Shown here piece by piece: positions 27,810 through 41,500 of a stretch of 64,000 nt of DNA. Within the stretch, counting starts at the first letter, position 1. The number at the start of each line of letters is the position of its first letter. Source of the stretch: Sympetrum striolatum (Eukaryota; Arthropoda; Insecta; Odonata; Libellulidae); assembly GCA_947579665.1 (NCBI GenBank), contig OX388343.1:89632254-89696253 (forward strand), given 5' to 3'. Made by a program: the position numbers and the translations under genes. Under the pieces are notes generated by a model. The model saw nothing but the letters and a program-made list of their open reading frames with translations. It made no database searches and was not told the origin of the DNA.

Positions 27810-28315
27810 ACCTTGTATCATTATCAATTTTTAAATGATAGTTAATTTTCTTTAAACAATCTTTTGTGATTTAATTAATATCTCACGGCTAACATTTAGC
27901 AAAATGAAAGGTAGGTACCAGGTAAGGTATAAATAATAGAATAAGGTAGTAAGAGAAACAAAAAGGCTTTCATGAAATCCTTCAATTAAATTCTACACAC
28001 AATTAAAAAAAAAAAATCTTCCTCTTGGAGAAATCCAAAGGTATCAGTTTATGGAATTGTTTGAATTTTCCTAACAGGAATAATTATTATAAATATAAGT
28101 TCAAACCTGAATATTTTAATTATGTTTAGTAACTTAAGTTTAAAATTTAGTACAGATTTTAAAAGATAGGCTTGATCAATCAAGAGATATTTTCAACGAA
28201 AAACATTAAAAGTGATGAAAAGCTTGATGATTTCAAGGTTCTGAGAATAACTATCACTTTTAATCTCAGCAATTCTTCAAACGTTCTCAACCGGATCAAT
28301 TCATTAGTAATAACT

Positions 28316-28405
28316 GTCGTTTCGGCAACAATCTAAGTTTGCTCAGTTATGCAGAGTTGAAATTCATCCCTGAAAATGGCAACTGAGGTTGTTGAAAAAA
28401 CGTCG
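28316..28405 (+). repeat. Two inverted short motifs resembling a decayed hammerhead-type core of a retroelement
   Basis: At 28370-28405 the plus strand reads CTGAAAA, then GGCAAC, loop TGAG, GTTGTT, then GAAAA and CGTCG. At 28316-28346 the minus strand reads a related string ending GCCGAAACGAC. Motifs of the form CTGANGA, short stem, GAAAC occur in hammerhead ribozymes carried by Penelope-like elements. Here the core G of CTGANGA is an A, so the plus-strand copy would be inactive. The assignment is tentative. Confidence 0.3.
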
Positions 28406-28435
28406 AATATTACCAACAAATCAACATGAATGAAT

Positions 28436-28476
28436 CTGATGGTGATGATTAAGAAAGTCTTTATCATCACCATCAG
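28436..28476. repeat. Perfect 14-bp inverted repeat, 13-base loop
   Basis: CTGATGGTGATGAT at 28436-28449 pairs exactly with ATCATCACCATCAG at 28463-28476. It lies just downstream of the retroelement-like motif and may be part of the same insertion. Confidence 0.8.
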
Positions 28477-29552
28477 TCATTTCCAATCCACAGTTGGATA
28501 AGCACCCCAAAATACTTCCCAATCTCCTCAATTTTGAGTTTTCTGTTGCCACATTATCTCTAGTTATTTAATGTATGTTTCATTGGTACTTTGGCCTCAT
28601 CATATCTCTTCATAAAAAAGATCCATTTCAGTACTTTTATCTATATGCCACTCCAGTCATCCTTCTTATCCTAGTGTTGCATTAATTGTCTCTTCTAGTG
28701 ATTCCAAGCAAGCATTATATGGTAACAACAGCATTTTCTACCCCAGCTCTCCCTGTTTCCTTAGATGAACGCAATCCTTCAGAGTAAAATGAAGAAAAGT
28801 ATCCGAAAAAAGGAAGGGTAGCTCGTTCCTTTAGACTTTGATATTCTGGATTTGTTATGTGAGTTTAAGAAATAAAACTTTATGATTTGGACATAACATT
28901 TCTAAGTTATCATTCAAAGACAAATACATATTATATTACCTGAAAGCCTGTGATTAAGGCTGTAGGTTTGTATCCTACATCCAGAGTAGCATCTACAGAT
29001 GTTACAGTAATTATTGACGTCTAATTGTAAGGTCATTATTTAGATTAATTCAACATTTTGACTATTTTAAAGTGATTTTTTACTAGTTTTACTCAAAACT
29101 CAAATGATACATTTAATGTAACTGGTTATTAATATCTTCTTGGTATATATTTTGTGTTCAAACTTTTTTCATCACAATTATGCACTTGAAGATGTTATAT
29201 TGTGTCATGCTATAAGAATCAAATATAATTAAAATGTACAGATTCAAGAGCATACATGCAAAGCTGAAAATCGTAAGTATTGAACATAAATTGAGATTAG
29301 AAGCTGTTGAATGCACAAAAATTATTTAAAACAATACTCCTAAAAAATGCATAAAGAATGATGTATTATTGAAAATAATAAATAGATACCATATTTTGCA
29401 AGATGGCTCATTTCTTGATTTCATTTACTTAAGTATTTAAGCAAACAGAATAGAGATACAGAATTGGAATAACTAAAATTAAAGATTTATGATAAAATGA
29501 AACAAAATTTATTTTCAAATATTTTATTAACAAAATTAAAATTATTTAAAGA

Positions 29553-32500
29553 TTATGCTTTTCTTTTCATCTTCCTAATCTCTCCAAGTTGTGTAGCAGC
29601 TGACCCAAATATTTCTTTAACCTTCTCCTTCCTCTCCATGTCACTGAAAAGGAAAATATGATAACATTACAACAGGTTTGAAAAAATCTACGCAAATCAT
29701 TAAGTAAAGTGATTTGCATTGATAAATTGTGTTATTGCAAGTATGAAAGGATTTGTACTTACTTCCTAATAGTTTCTTTCACTTTTACTTTAGCCAGGAA
29801 GTCCTTATCTCTTCTTACTTCTCTGATTGCTCCCTTCATTTCCTTCTTGTATTTGTGAAGAAGTTTCTCCCTTTCCATCTTTTCCCTAGACATGCTCCTT
29901 CTCTTCTTACCATCAAAGCTGTAACAATTACCATGAGACAAAATAAACACAAAATTGTAGTATGAAGAAGACGTTATAAAAGTAATTCAAGGATAAACTG
30001 ACCATAAAGATAATTAGACATACATACAAACAATTATTTACATTTTTGAAGACCTGAAAACCAACTTCGGTTTAACATTAAAATAAAATTTTATTAGAAA
30101 CAAAAACTTACACTTCCTCTACAGCTGGTTCATATAATTTTAAGGCTTTTGGTCTTTTTGCAGCATGGGCTAACTTTTCGAGTGGAGTTTCATCTTTCAT
30201 TAACTCTTCTACTGCATTTTGAAGTGATTTTATGGTATCTACCAAAGGTTCAGGATATACATCCACAGGAAGAAGAGTAAGCAGTCCCAAGAATGGCTGA
30301 AAAATTTCTTTTCTGGATAAAAGATCCTTGAGCTGATCGATGGATATTAGGACAAGCTTGCATACAACTGCTATAGCTCGAATTTTGAACAACTCATCAA
30401 TTTTTTTCTTGCCTTCATCAAGATCACAAGTCTCAAGCTTCAGTTCTGAGGTTTTCTTGAGAACCCTGTAGTGAGAAAATTTTAATCTAAAGGTAAAGTC
30501 TTGCTTAACTAAAGTCATTTGAAATTTCATGAATTTACTACTATAATAAAGCTTTTCATTTGTAGTTTTAAACAGAAAATGTTCATGCATACAATGAAAT
30601 GGGCATAACTAAATATCTGTAAGCTTGGAAATGATAAAAAACACATTAACACCCCATAATAAAAATTCATCCATTTCTAAATGTTGTTCCACGAAGTACG
30701 GCCAGAGAACTTAGATTTTATCTTTAAGCTTTATAAAAAAATTCAACAGTAGCCATTTCCTTTAAGCATTCATGACAATTTTTACCTCTGATCTCTGAAA
30801 ACAACAAGTTGGTTGGATTCAATAGGATCACTCTTGAAAGGATGACATGGGTTTGGTGGAATTGGTAGCCCCTCTGCTTTTGGAACTGCCATGTGTAGAA
30901 TGCCAAAGAGATAATTTACAACTTCAGGAGAGTACCTCTTTGAAAGACTAGTACACTGAATAAAAAATGAAAAAAGAATTAACATCATACTCAAAAGACA
31001 AAAATTCTAATAATAATGAATTGAGCACTGTATTTATCAATAAGTTACACTCACTGTTTTCCCTAAATTTTGGTGTAAAATATTATTTGTTATGCGCATT
31101 TACCACTATTTATTAAAAACTGAGTAAATAGGAGCAATTAATTTGACCTATCTTTTGATATTTTTGACCAATTATTAAAAAAAAATCTCTTTCAATTTTG
31201 GAATCAGTTTTCTTCCCTTTAGAAATCTCTTATACTTTTCTGTACATTTTAATCTGTATTTTTGAGGGAGCTCTAGTAGGTAAATTTTTTCCTTGCAAAC
31301 ATTTCCTTTCATTTCGTAGTATTTGCAATAAAGAGTATAAGAGAATCAATAAATTTGCATACTGAGTAATATAAAAAAGTCTGGAGATCAAAGCAATTTA
31401 TATTAAACTCGCCTAAGTGCCTGTTGATTCTTAATGGGGATGCTTTTAAATAAAATATATATTGGAGTTAACTCAACTTTCACTAAAGCAATAAATAGCA
31501 AATGCAACAAATAAGGAGCAGAATGTGTAAAATAATGACAATACATTATTATTTACTTGAATTACTTCTACCATTTGTGACAGTCATTGACTAAGAAGGT
31601 AGATTTATAGTACAAGCTCCAGTTTCAACATGATGAAATGGTACATGCAAGGTATATTTGCATATGTAGTATTACTCAACAAAAGTCACAGTTCATTACA
31701 TCATTATCATTACATCATTATCATTACATGAAAATTACCAAATCAAGATAATTGAGAAACTATCCTGAATGGCCGTATGTTTGTCAATACAATAAAAAGA
31801 AGACTTGATCAGTTAGCCTTAAATGATATATGATTGAAAGGAGTGCTGAAATTTTCTTGCTCATTATGAATCCTAATGTTCTGGGGCAGTCACCAATCAG
31901 CTTGGAGACCCAGAAAACTAGGGATATGACACTAATTTAGGTTATTTTAGAAATTTCTATTTTGTAGGGTTGGCTTTACTTATCTGATATACATTTGGCT
32001 ATCTTAAGTATTTGAATTAGAGTTCCTTCCTAGGAGATAAAAACTGTTATTTCGTATCTTGATAAAAGATATGGCATACTTAAGTATATGCATTCAACAC
32101 ATCAAAAAGTGACCCTAGTTTTGATTCCAGGTCACAGGTCTACATACTAAAGACACCAAGCTATGAAGAGAAAATTGAATACTTCCACCACCACACTCAT
32201 GATACTGAACATGACATGTAGGCACACTACAATAAAGTCATCATGGACAACTTAAATGCATGTGTAGATCAAAGGGAAGTTCACACTCACAGGACAATGA
32301 GGAATGGGCAAGAGGAATTAATGAGGACATTGCTTGGTAGAGTTTTCAGAATGAAATGCACACATATAGTAGAAGTATACTTAGAAGTACCTTACACGGA
32401 AGTGCACATGTAGAGAACAACATGGAAGAAAAATTAAATAAACTACATATTAATAAACAAACTATTTACAGTATCAAACTGTGAAATTTTGAAAAACTTC

Positions 32501-35500
32501 ATCAGTGGAAGAGATCACCAAGTTGTAAGATGAAAAATGATGATTAATCCACAAACAGCAATAATAAAATCTTCATTCAGGCGAGATTGAGACAGTCCTT
32601 TCTTACATCTAACCTATAACATATGGAGCAAAGGAAGTTGATTTCATAAAAGAAGCATGTATTAAGCGTAGGAATATTATAAGAAATGCAGAAAGAGTTC
32701 CAACTGGATCTACAAAGAAGTAGATTCTCAACATTTCAAGGACTAGAAGCCAGACTCAGGGAAGTTGTAAAAGAAGTCACAAGAAGGCTGTCAAACAGAT
32801 GAAGATTGGAAAATCTGGAAGAGCAGATTGTGTAATAGAAGAATATACCTGGAACTTGGAAGGATAGACATTGATTAAAAATTAGCTCAACTATTAATTA
32901 ACTGTCCAAGATAAGGGAGATTCCCAGAGGACTGGAACAAAGTGAGGGTTACCCTTTTGCTCAAAAGAGGAAGCAAAAAATATATGAAGATTTATAATCC
33001 AATAGCCCTCCTGCAGTTGTTTACAATACATACATGAGGGTGGAAGTACCTCTGAAAATGACCACATCCTCTGGTGAGCATAGAGAACAAGCTGGACTCT
33101 GGGACGACTTAGGCACTATGGACAACATCTACTCTCTTCAAGCAATCATCAACAGAAATAATGAATATGATATTATTCTAGTTCTCTGCCTTGTAGACAA
33201 TGGCTTTAGACTCAGTAAGCACTTCTACATAAGAGGGCTTCAAGAACCAAAGAGTAAATGCATAATGTATAGTACTTTTGTAGCGGAAGTACCAATACTC
33301 CTTCAAGAGATACCACTGGATGTCTCTTCAGAAAAAGGAAAAGTAGGAATAAAATAACTCTTTAGGTATTTCTGCATACATTTTCAAACACTACTGTCGC
33401 AGTGATGCTGCGACTGGGAGCAGTAATGAGTAGCGCAAGGCTTTTGGATTCAATACTTAAACTTTTTATTGTAAACTTGCTTGTAAGAGAGGTAGGAATG
33501 GTGGGTTGTGCGAACAGAGTGTCCTCTGGTCAGCGTGGATCAAGGAATGCAAACAGGTCAAGTAGTGCTAACAGAGTGACCTTTGGTCAGCTTGGAGTCA
33601 AGGATACAAGTCGTCCTCTTATGGTAGAACATGCCTCTTATATATTAAGTTTCGGACGCCCTCTTAGGACACTACCCCACCCCTTCTGGTGCTCCCTTTC
33701 CCTGAGCAAGCAAAAGGTGTACCCTATTCTTAATTGGAAGAATAGGGTAAACCAGGCGGAATCGATCAGCAGCCATGGCCGGACAAACCAAAGGAAAGTA
33801 CTAGAAGATGCAGCTGAGGAAATAAAGATGTACGGAATACGCACAGAGAATGCAATCCGTACTGTGTCCGGTCATCACTTTGGCGACTGGACCCTTTCGA
33901 GGTTTGCCTTCGACAAGCATTGCTGCAAGGACTTACAAAGAGCGGCTGGACTCTATTGTCACCGGAATGTGGAAAATTTTAGGCTGCTGAATGGAGGACC
34001 CAGGTGATGCCCAGAGGTCAGTAAGGTGCGTCGAGGACACCCGAAAATACAACACTACCTGTTTCTGCTATATAGGCCAGCCATCATCAGTCACCTGTGT
34101 TACACATATAGTTTGAAAATATAGTGCATGAAATTCGTAAAGAGTTACGTCCTACTTTACCTGGTCATGGATTTCCATTGGGTGAAGCATTCCACAATCA
34201 ATATTATTATTAACCCTATGTGCCTACTCCGAAGTGAAGAATACCAATTATTTCAAAGAGAAAGATTTTCAGCTGATGCATTTTGCAGGTCTTGACATAT
34301 GGATGGGGAATGACCAATAATCCAGAGACTACTGACAACACAAATAAGTCTGAGGTGCTTTATGCTTGAAATCACAAGAAGGTATAGGAAATGCAACACC
34401 TGGGTGAATACAATAACAAGAGTTTCAGACATCATAGATGAAGTAATATCTCTGAAATGGATGTGGGCTGGCCATTTGGTGAGAAGAAAGGGCAACTGTT
34501 AGAAATCAGCAGCACTTGATTAGAGACCAAGAAATACAACATGCCAATGAATCAGAGACATTGGCCGTGTCCGAAAGTAAAGCATGCTTTGACGTGATGT
34601 AGTGATGACTTAGTACTAAGCATGCTTGGCTTTAGGCTTTAGCCTCGAGGGTTTGGACGTTCTTGCTACAGTGGCAACACTGTAGTGGAGTAAATTGGTA
34701 CCAAGTGGAAGATATGAAGCCTAATGGAGGGTTATCTGTGGAACTAATAGGGCCGTGTGTGGTTGTGAGCTTCCATTACGGAAAACGTGGTATATGGTGT
34801 TTGAGGTGTGAGGTAGCAGGTGCGAATTCAGAAGTTTTAGGAGCGTGGTAGGAGGTTTGTTGGAACGAGGAAGAGTATTCCTCACTTATACTTTAGATTT
34901 GTTTGCAGATAAACTCTAAGTACGAACCAGATGTAACCTGTATGTTAAGATTAATCTTTGAAGTTAAACTACTACAGAACAAGGATTTTGTTTAATGACA
35001 TCATTGAAGTTGAGCTAAGGAGAGTTAAGCCAATTATATACAAAATTGGAGATATGGTTCAGCATTTCAAACTGACATCTGCTAATGAGATATTATTTCC
35101 CATATTATTCCTGCCATTACTGTTATCTCTGAACAAGGTCCTTCAGACAATGAAGCCAATCTGGTTTCTAAATAGTTCACAATAGATCACCCTAGAAAGA
35201 ATACAATTCATTTCAATAAGATACACTTGTGTTAACTTTTGAGACTTTCTTCTAAGTGTCCAAAAACATAACCCTCCCATAAGAGTACATCCGAGACAAT
35301 TTCAAACTTGACTGAAACTCAAGAAATTTAAATTAGCAACAATATGGGATATGTTCAAAATGATACACAGGAACAGTATGTTATAGTTCTGAATGATCAA
35401 AGTGAAAAGTTGGGAAGGTCTGCAACTTTTGGCTCAAAAGCTTTCAGAAAACATATATGTATCTACATTCTGAGACTAAATTTCCAACCAAAATTTCTTT

Positions 35501-38500
35501 CTTAATATTACGGTGCATGCTATATTCTAATATATATGGTAATTACTTCCGCACAGTAATTCCTGAAAAGAATCTCATCTTGATAAACTGGTTAGCCAAG
35601 TTGGTTTAAATTGGGAAGTTAGATAGCACATCACTGGCAGGGTAAAAGTTGTACATAATAAAATATAATTTTACCTCCAGTAACACTGTACAGATAAAGA
35701 GCCCACTAGCGATATCCTTTCTAGTTTTCACTTTGCAAGTTGCTAGTATGATGGACATGAATGTTAAAGCTGGTGTTGTCACAGGATGCCGAAAGTCTGA
35801 AGTGGGAAACAGCAGTGGAATCAACTTAAAGTAGATCAACTGGAAATAAAAAGATTCATCTATCAATAATACAGAACTAAACTTTGGAATGTATTAAAAC
35901 AAATTTTATAAATATCACCGGAATTTTTTCTGAGCTGTTATCTCCAACCTAGTTCCACCGAAAACAGAATTTTAGCGACAAAATTTAACCACCATTAATT
36001 TACATAAATTCTGAAACATTTGCATTTTTGGCTGATAAATTTTTGAGATGAAATATTTTAAATTATTTCCTTAATTACCAGTAAATAGAATGGTTGCTTT
36101 TTTGCAAATATATTTTAACAAAATAAATTCCTGTATTTACCGATTTTAATTAAAATCCCATAATCCTAAGTAAGGAAATTGAAAAAATTATAATTTGATG
36201 AAAAAAATATTCTTGGAAATTAAAAAAAATTTGGTGTACAGCTATCATGTTAAATCTTACTCTACTATTTTCTCACCGTATCAAGACCAGGATAGTCTTT
36301 TCCTAAATCTGCAAACTTTTCTTTGAGCACTTCAGATATACAGTAAGCTGCATTTTCAGGAGAAGATTGGGCCAAGTCATACATATAAGGTGCAATGCTC
36401 TCAAGTACAGAAAAGCAATAGGAAGGCAGTGACATTTGGGGCTGTCCAGCAGGAGTTCGCTGAGAATCTGATGCTAAAAGAAAATTATCAGAAAAAAAAT
36501 TCAGAAGAGCAAACTGAACAAAAAATTATTTCATAGTAACATTCAGACTACTTTCAGTTCTTGTGAAGGATATACATTAGAACTAAATGAAGATTCCACA
36601 AAGTTGAGGAATAAATGTAAAAATGTATTTTAGACACTAATTATCTTTATGAAGCAAGAAAAAATATGTAAATGACTTTATAATTTTATTTCATATAAAT
36701 ACTATATAAATAACTGAGCTTAAGAGGCAATCACTAATATTGTTTGACAGTACATGAATGATTATGCTACAACCACACTCAAGGAATACATCAATAGGTA
36801 CCTAAGAAGCTACCTTTTGGAATGTGGCAGTGCCGCATGTCAATGCATGATTACAATTTCATCAAGAGTGGAAAAGTAATGACAAGCAGAGGTTTGAATC
36901 TATCTTCCAATATAATATCAACATTGGTATACAATAGGATTTATCTGCTAAAAATCACTTAAAGAAAATTGAAGCCTTTAAAAATGAAAGGAAAAAATAC
37001 GATTGAAACCATGAAACATCAAATTGTTAAAAGAAGATGAAAAAGAGAAACACATCCATCAGTGTGTGCCCAGTGGGTGCCACGGCCACCCACAAAAAAA
37101 TGGAGGAGTAACAAATTTGGATGGACCACAAAACTTGGGCAAAAGTGAGTCCCGCTGAAAAACCAATAAATAACATTGTTTTAAAGATCTAATTTTATTT
37201 TTTGATTTGTAATAAGACTACTCAAACTATCATTCCATGCGCTGTTTTGAAATAGGTACGAAGCCCGATTGTATACACAAAAAAATGAGTGTATGATAGA
37301 ATCATAACCACTACCCCTTAAACCTTCCTCCCATAGGTGAGCTCAAGGCTCCTATGGCCAAGAAATATTAAGAAGAATAAGTGAGAGGAAGTGCTCAATG
37401 GTTGAGAAGCGAGCTAAATGGATACTTTTCTGTTACTTGGGAGAAGATAGTATAGGGAGTAGTGCTATGGAGTATTGGTGTTCGTGGAAAGGTTGAGAGA
37501 GCACACTCATCTAAGCAGCCAATAGATAAAATAATATAGGAAGACACCCTTGCAAAGGGAGTCTCTCGTATTTCATAAATTTGCTTAACCTCCACAAAAA
37601 TTAAACAATGCAGAACTGTATGTTTTATTGTTTACCCTCAGCCAGTGATGTGATGTAACGAAGTAAAAGTAATCGAATTAATTTGTAACGATTACATTTT
37701 TGGTGAGTTTTTATTTTATTGGTAAGCTTTTCAGAAAGCAATTTTTACTGGTCATCTGCTCCACCCTTATTCATTATATTTATGTAATTATTACGTTTGA
37801 GTAATCACAAGTGAAAATTTGAATAACTCGTACATTGAACGAATCAAGAGATCAGAAGATTTAGGGTATAAGAAGCTTTTAAAGAAACAATCAAAGATGC
37901 ATCTGATTCAAAAGCGAAAGCTTTAGGCAAAGGAATTTAGCTCCAAAGTGAGTCCTTTGATTTAAATATTTGTTTAGAAATTTTTCAACCAATTTTACAA
38001 CTAGTATTAATAGTAATCCAAACTCGCTAGTCTTATGACATCAATCTTTGCCAAGCCAAGGACTAAGTTTCTAGTTAGGCAATCGCCTTAGACGAACTAA
38101 GAATCGAAGTTGCTATATTTGATAACATCTATTCAAGAGCAATAGATACTTGCAACCAACTGAGGGCATTGACATGCCTGCTCCAAGAAAGTGTAAGCTT
38201 TTGTTAAGATTGGATAGCAATTCTGGCAATGAAGTAGTGCGAAATGTGAGAGATGAAATAAAATTATTTGTATTTCGTCCCATTTTGGATAAAATGAGTG
38301 AATCCTTAAATGACATTCATCCAAGAAACAAAAGAAATAATTCATGCTACCGGCAAAGCTAAGACACTAGGCTTAGGTGATTGTAAGCTACATTCCAATG
38401 ACTATAAAAATCTATCTGCTAAGTTTGGATTGAATGTTTCAGAGTTGGAAGCTGAAATTAGAATGTTAAGATTGAAAAACTGACTTTAGTGTGGCTTTCT

Positions 38501-41500
38501 AAGCCTAATAAAGTGTTGGTAAATTTCAAACTGCTATTGGTCAAATTTGTTACCATTCCTGTCACAAGCTGCACTTGTGATAGAGGTTTATTAAAGCTCA
38601 CTATTGTAAAATCCAGACTTCGAACAACGATGCTGCAAGACCGTCTAGATAACTTCATGGTTTCATTCATCAAACAAATGCTTGCAGCAAATGCGGTTAA
38701 TAAGAGTATTATACAGGAATTAAAAAAATATATACCTTTGAGAGAAGAATGACATCAAATTTTTTTCAATTATATTTGTAATATCTTTGTCATATGCTAC
38801 CAAAATATTTATAAATTTTGACTTTGTTAACAATTATCAGAAAAAAAGTTTAATTTTTATATTATTTATCCTCCAAATTATTATATTTCTAGATTGTCTA
38901 TGTACTGTAAATAGAATGGATAAAATTTTAAGTTTATTAAAATATTAAAAACATTATTATAATAAAGCTGATCATTAAACGTTTTTTGCATTTTTTAATC
39001 GAATTTTCTTCCCTGTAGGTACTCTCCTTTTATTTGATAAAAAGTGCAGTTTTTTTTAAGTATTTGTCAAGAAATATCTTATCCTAGCATCGAATATTAA
39101 AACAGAAATGTGATACATAGATATTTTGTTTTATACAAATATTGGGGACTTCTAATTTTGTTGTAGAAGTTGCTTTATGGAACTTCACCCAAGCACTTGG
39201 GGTTATGATAACGGTAATGGGCAAGGGCAAAAAGGCATTTCTATCATTGGCACCCCCAATAGCAAAATCCTGTGCATGCCTATGAACACATCTAAATATT
39301 ACTGAAAGTGAATAACAATCTAATAACATGATCTATTTGGAAGACCTATGGAAAAACGAAATTTCAAGCAAACTTACCCCAAGAACAGTCATGAAGATGC
39401 TGAACCAAAAGACCAAACAGATGCTCTAAACGATCTTTATTTCCACTTTTAAGGCTCGGATGTGTACATTTAATCATTCTCTCTAACACAACAGCTTGAT
39501 GATCTGGGCTCAGCCCTTTCATTATGTCAGCCAAACCATCAGATGTATCAGGAACTGTAAATAATCAAATTATGTTAATCTTCCAAGATTTTATGTAAGA
39601 TGATAGCTTATTTTATTGTTATTATTATACAAAGAGGTGACTGTCATAGAATTATAGGCCAAATGAAAGCTGGAATCAAGCAATGCAGTATGTGTGACAC
39701 AAACTGATAGGCTATTCAGAAAGGATAAGGATCTCTACTCATATCCACAAAAACCATTAAATACAATAACACAAGCTATCACTAGATGAAAGGCATGATA
39801 ATGAGAAAACTATGAGGTTGTTAATAAGGTAGTTTCATAAATGGATGCAAGTTAAAAATTCTTCGGATTACAATGCCCAAAGAAAAATGACAACATGGCA
39901 TATCATGTTCATGTAAAAAAACCTTATGTTAATGAATTTAGTTCTAAACTATCACAAAGTGTGGAATTCAATGATTTAATACTACCATAAATAATTATAT
40001 TTTATATAAACTACTGTATATTTCTGCAGAAAAACAACTTTCAGATAAGACAAGGAATAAATTTTTATCAAAGTTTTTTAGCTTTAGCTTATATCTGTCC
40101 AATAAGAGAACCTCCAACCTAGCAATGGCCTATGAATTAATTAGATTTTTATTTGTTTATATTTCAGCGATCATCATTTGGATCATAATATCGAATAGCA
40201 TATTCAGAATTTTCTTCTATTGTAATTTTTCAATTGAAAAAACCTATTTACTTGAATCAGCCTTGTAATAGCTGCAATTATTTGCCTAGATTTGGGCATT
40301 CTGGAAATAACCTTGATTGACAGCAGCAAAATAAACATAACTTTTAATACTTATTTTGTTTTAGTATTGTTACGTACCTAAACAGCTTTAAATATATTGG
40401 TGAGTGATTAGTTTTACTTTATAATGCTTTTAATTGATATAAATTTCAATCTATTTTTTTTATCTGTCCTTTAAGTTGATCTGAGATTGGGAGGCTATTT
40501 TATGATTCAACTATTGTCTTATCCGCAGAAATATTGAGTAATACATTTGAACCAATATGGCATCAATACCTTCAAAAGTGTAAGGTAACTCCTTCCTTGC
40601 TTGCTCCATAATAGTTTTCCTTCGTAGAAGTTCAGTTCGTATTTTCTCAGATGTTTCAAAACTATCACAGTTATCAACTTTCTTAGAAGTAATGCATTCA
40701 GAATAGGAAAACAAATTTTTCTTATCATCCTCCTCCTCTGTAATATAATGATTGAAATGATGAGAAAACAAAGGCATTCAAAGAAATCTTGAATTACTTG
40801 ATACAGAAAATAAATACCTTCTAACGCAGTACAGTCACTTTTTGAGCTCAAGTTATTCTTCTTCTTTTTAGATGGCGATCTCAAATCTTCTTCATTAGAA
40901 ACTGATTCCTTACTTGCATCTTTAAGCTCTCTCTTCACCTTGGTGATGGATGAATTGTCATTCTTAGATAAAATTCCTTCATGTGATATAGTGTCCTCCT
41001 TAGAATTATCTTTAATTTTAATCCCTGTTTCTTTTTTTGAAGACTCCATGAAGTCCTGTAGTTTCCTCTTTGTTGATGACTTAGTGTTTTCCTCCTCATT
41101 CTCTTTTGCAACTGATGGTAAATTTGTTGAGGATATCTTTTCTTCGTCATTATGATTCTTATGCCTCTTTTTAGTTTGAATTCCTTCCTCTTCTAAAATG
41201 AAAAAAGTTTATCATTAGTAGGACAACCTCACAACATTAGTTGAGTGAAAATTATGACAATGGATTCTAAGCACCATCCTTGGTAGCCAAGCAGTTAGCC
41301 TTCTAGCTACGTAATTGCTCCAAACCCAAGTTCCTAGGTCCAAATCATGACTGATAGGAATTTTTTGTTCAGGAAATGGTTGTGTATGTATGTCTATTGT
41401 TGCTGTTGCCTTAGTGAAGCAGCTCCAGATAAGTTCAGTAGAGCTTAGGAGGACTTCACCAGAGAGTGGAAAAAGCAGCTTGGCAGAAAAAATAAACCAA

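Larger units (their letters stand above)
27810..29552. other. Region between the MEI4-like gene and the NOP14 3' end
   Basis: No coding exon is apparent. It should hold the promoter of the MEI4-like gene and the NOP14 3' UTR; a minus-strand AATAAA lies at 29523-29528, about 25 bases beyond the NOP14 stop. Within it are a perfect 14-bp hairpin (28436-28476) and a retroelement-like segment with two inverted copies of a short conserved motif (28316-28405). Confidence 0.5.

Noticed and set aside
31692..31730. Possible CRISPR-like short repeats (CATTACATCATTAT words)
   Set aside because: It is only a two-unit simple-sequence duplication in an intron of an animal gene, without spacers.
33402..34007. 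201-codon plus-strand frame
   Set aside because: It coincides with the block bounded by TGT...ACA and the ACACTAC duplication, so I read it as an LTR without coding function.
39084..39329. 81-codon minus-strand frame
   Set aside because: Its words look like a common interspersed repeat and it has no protein signature.
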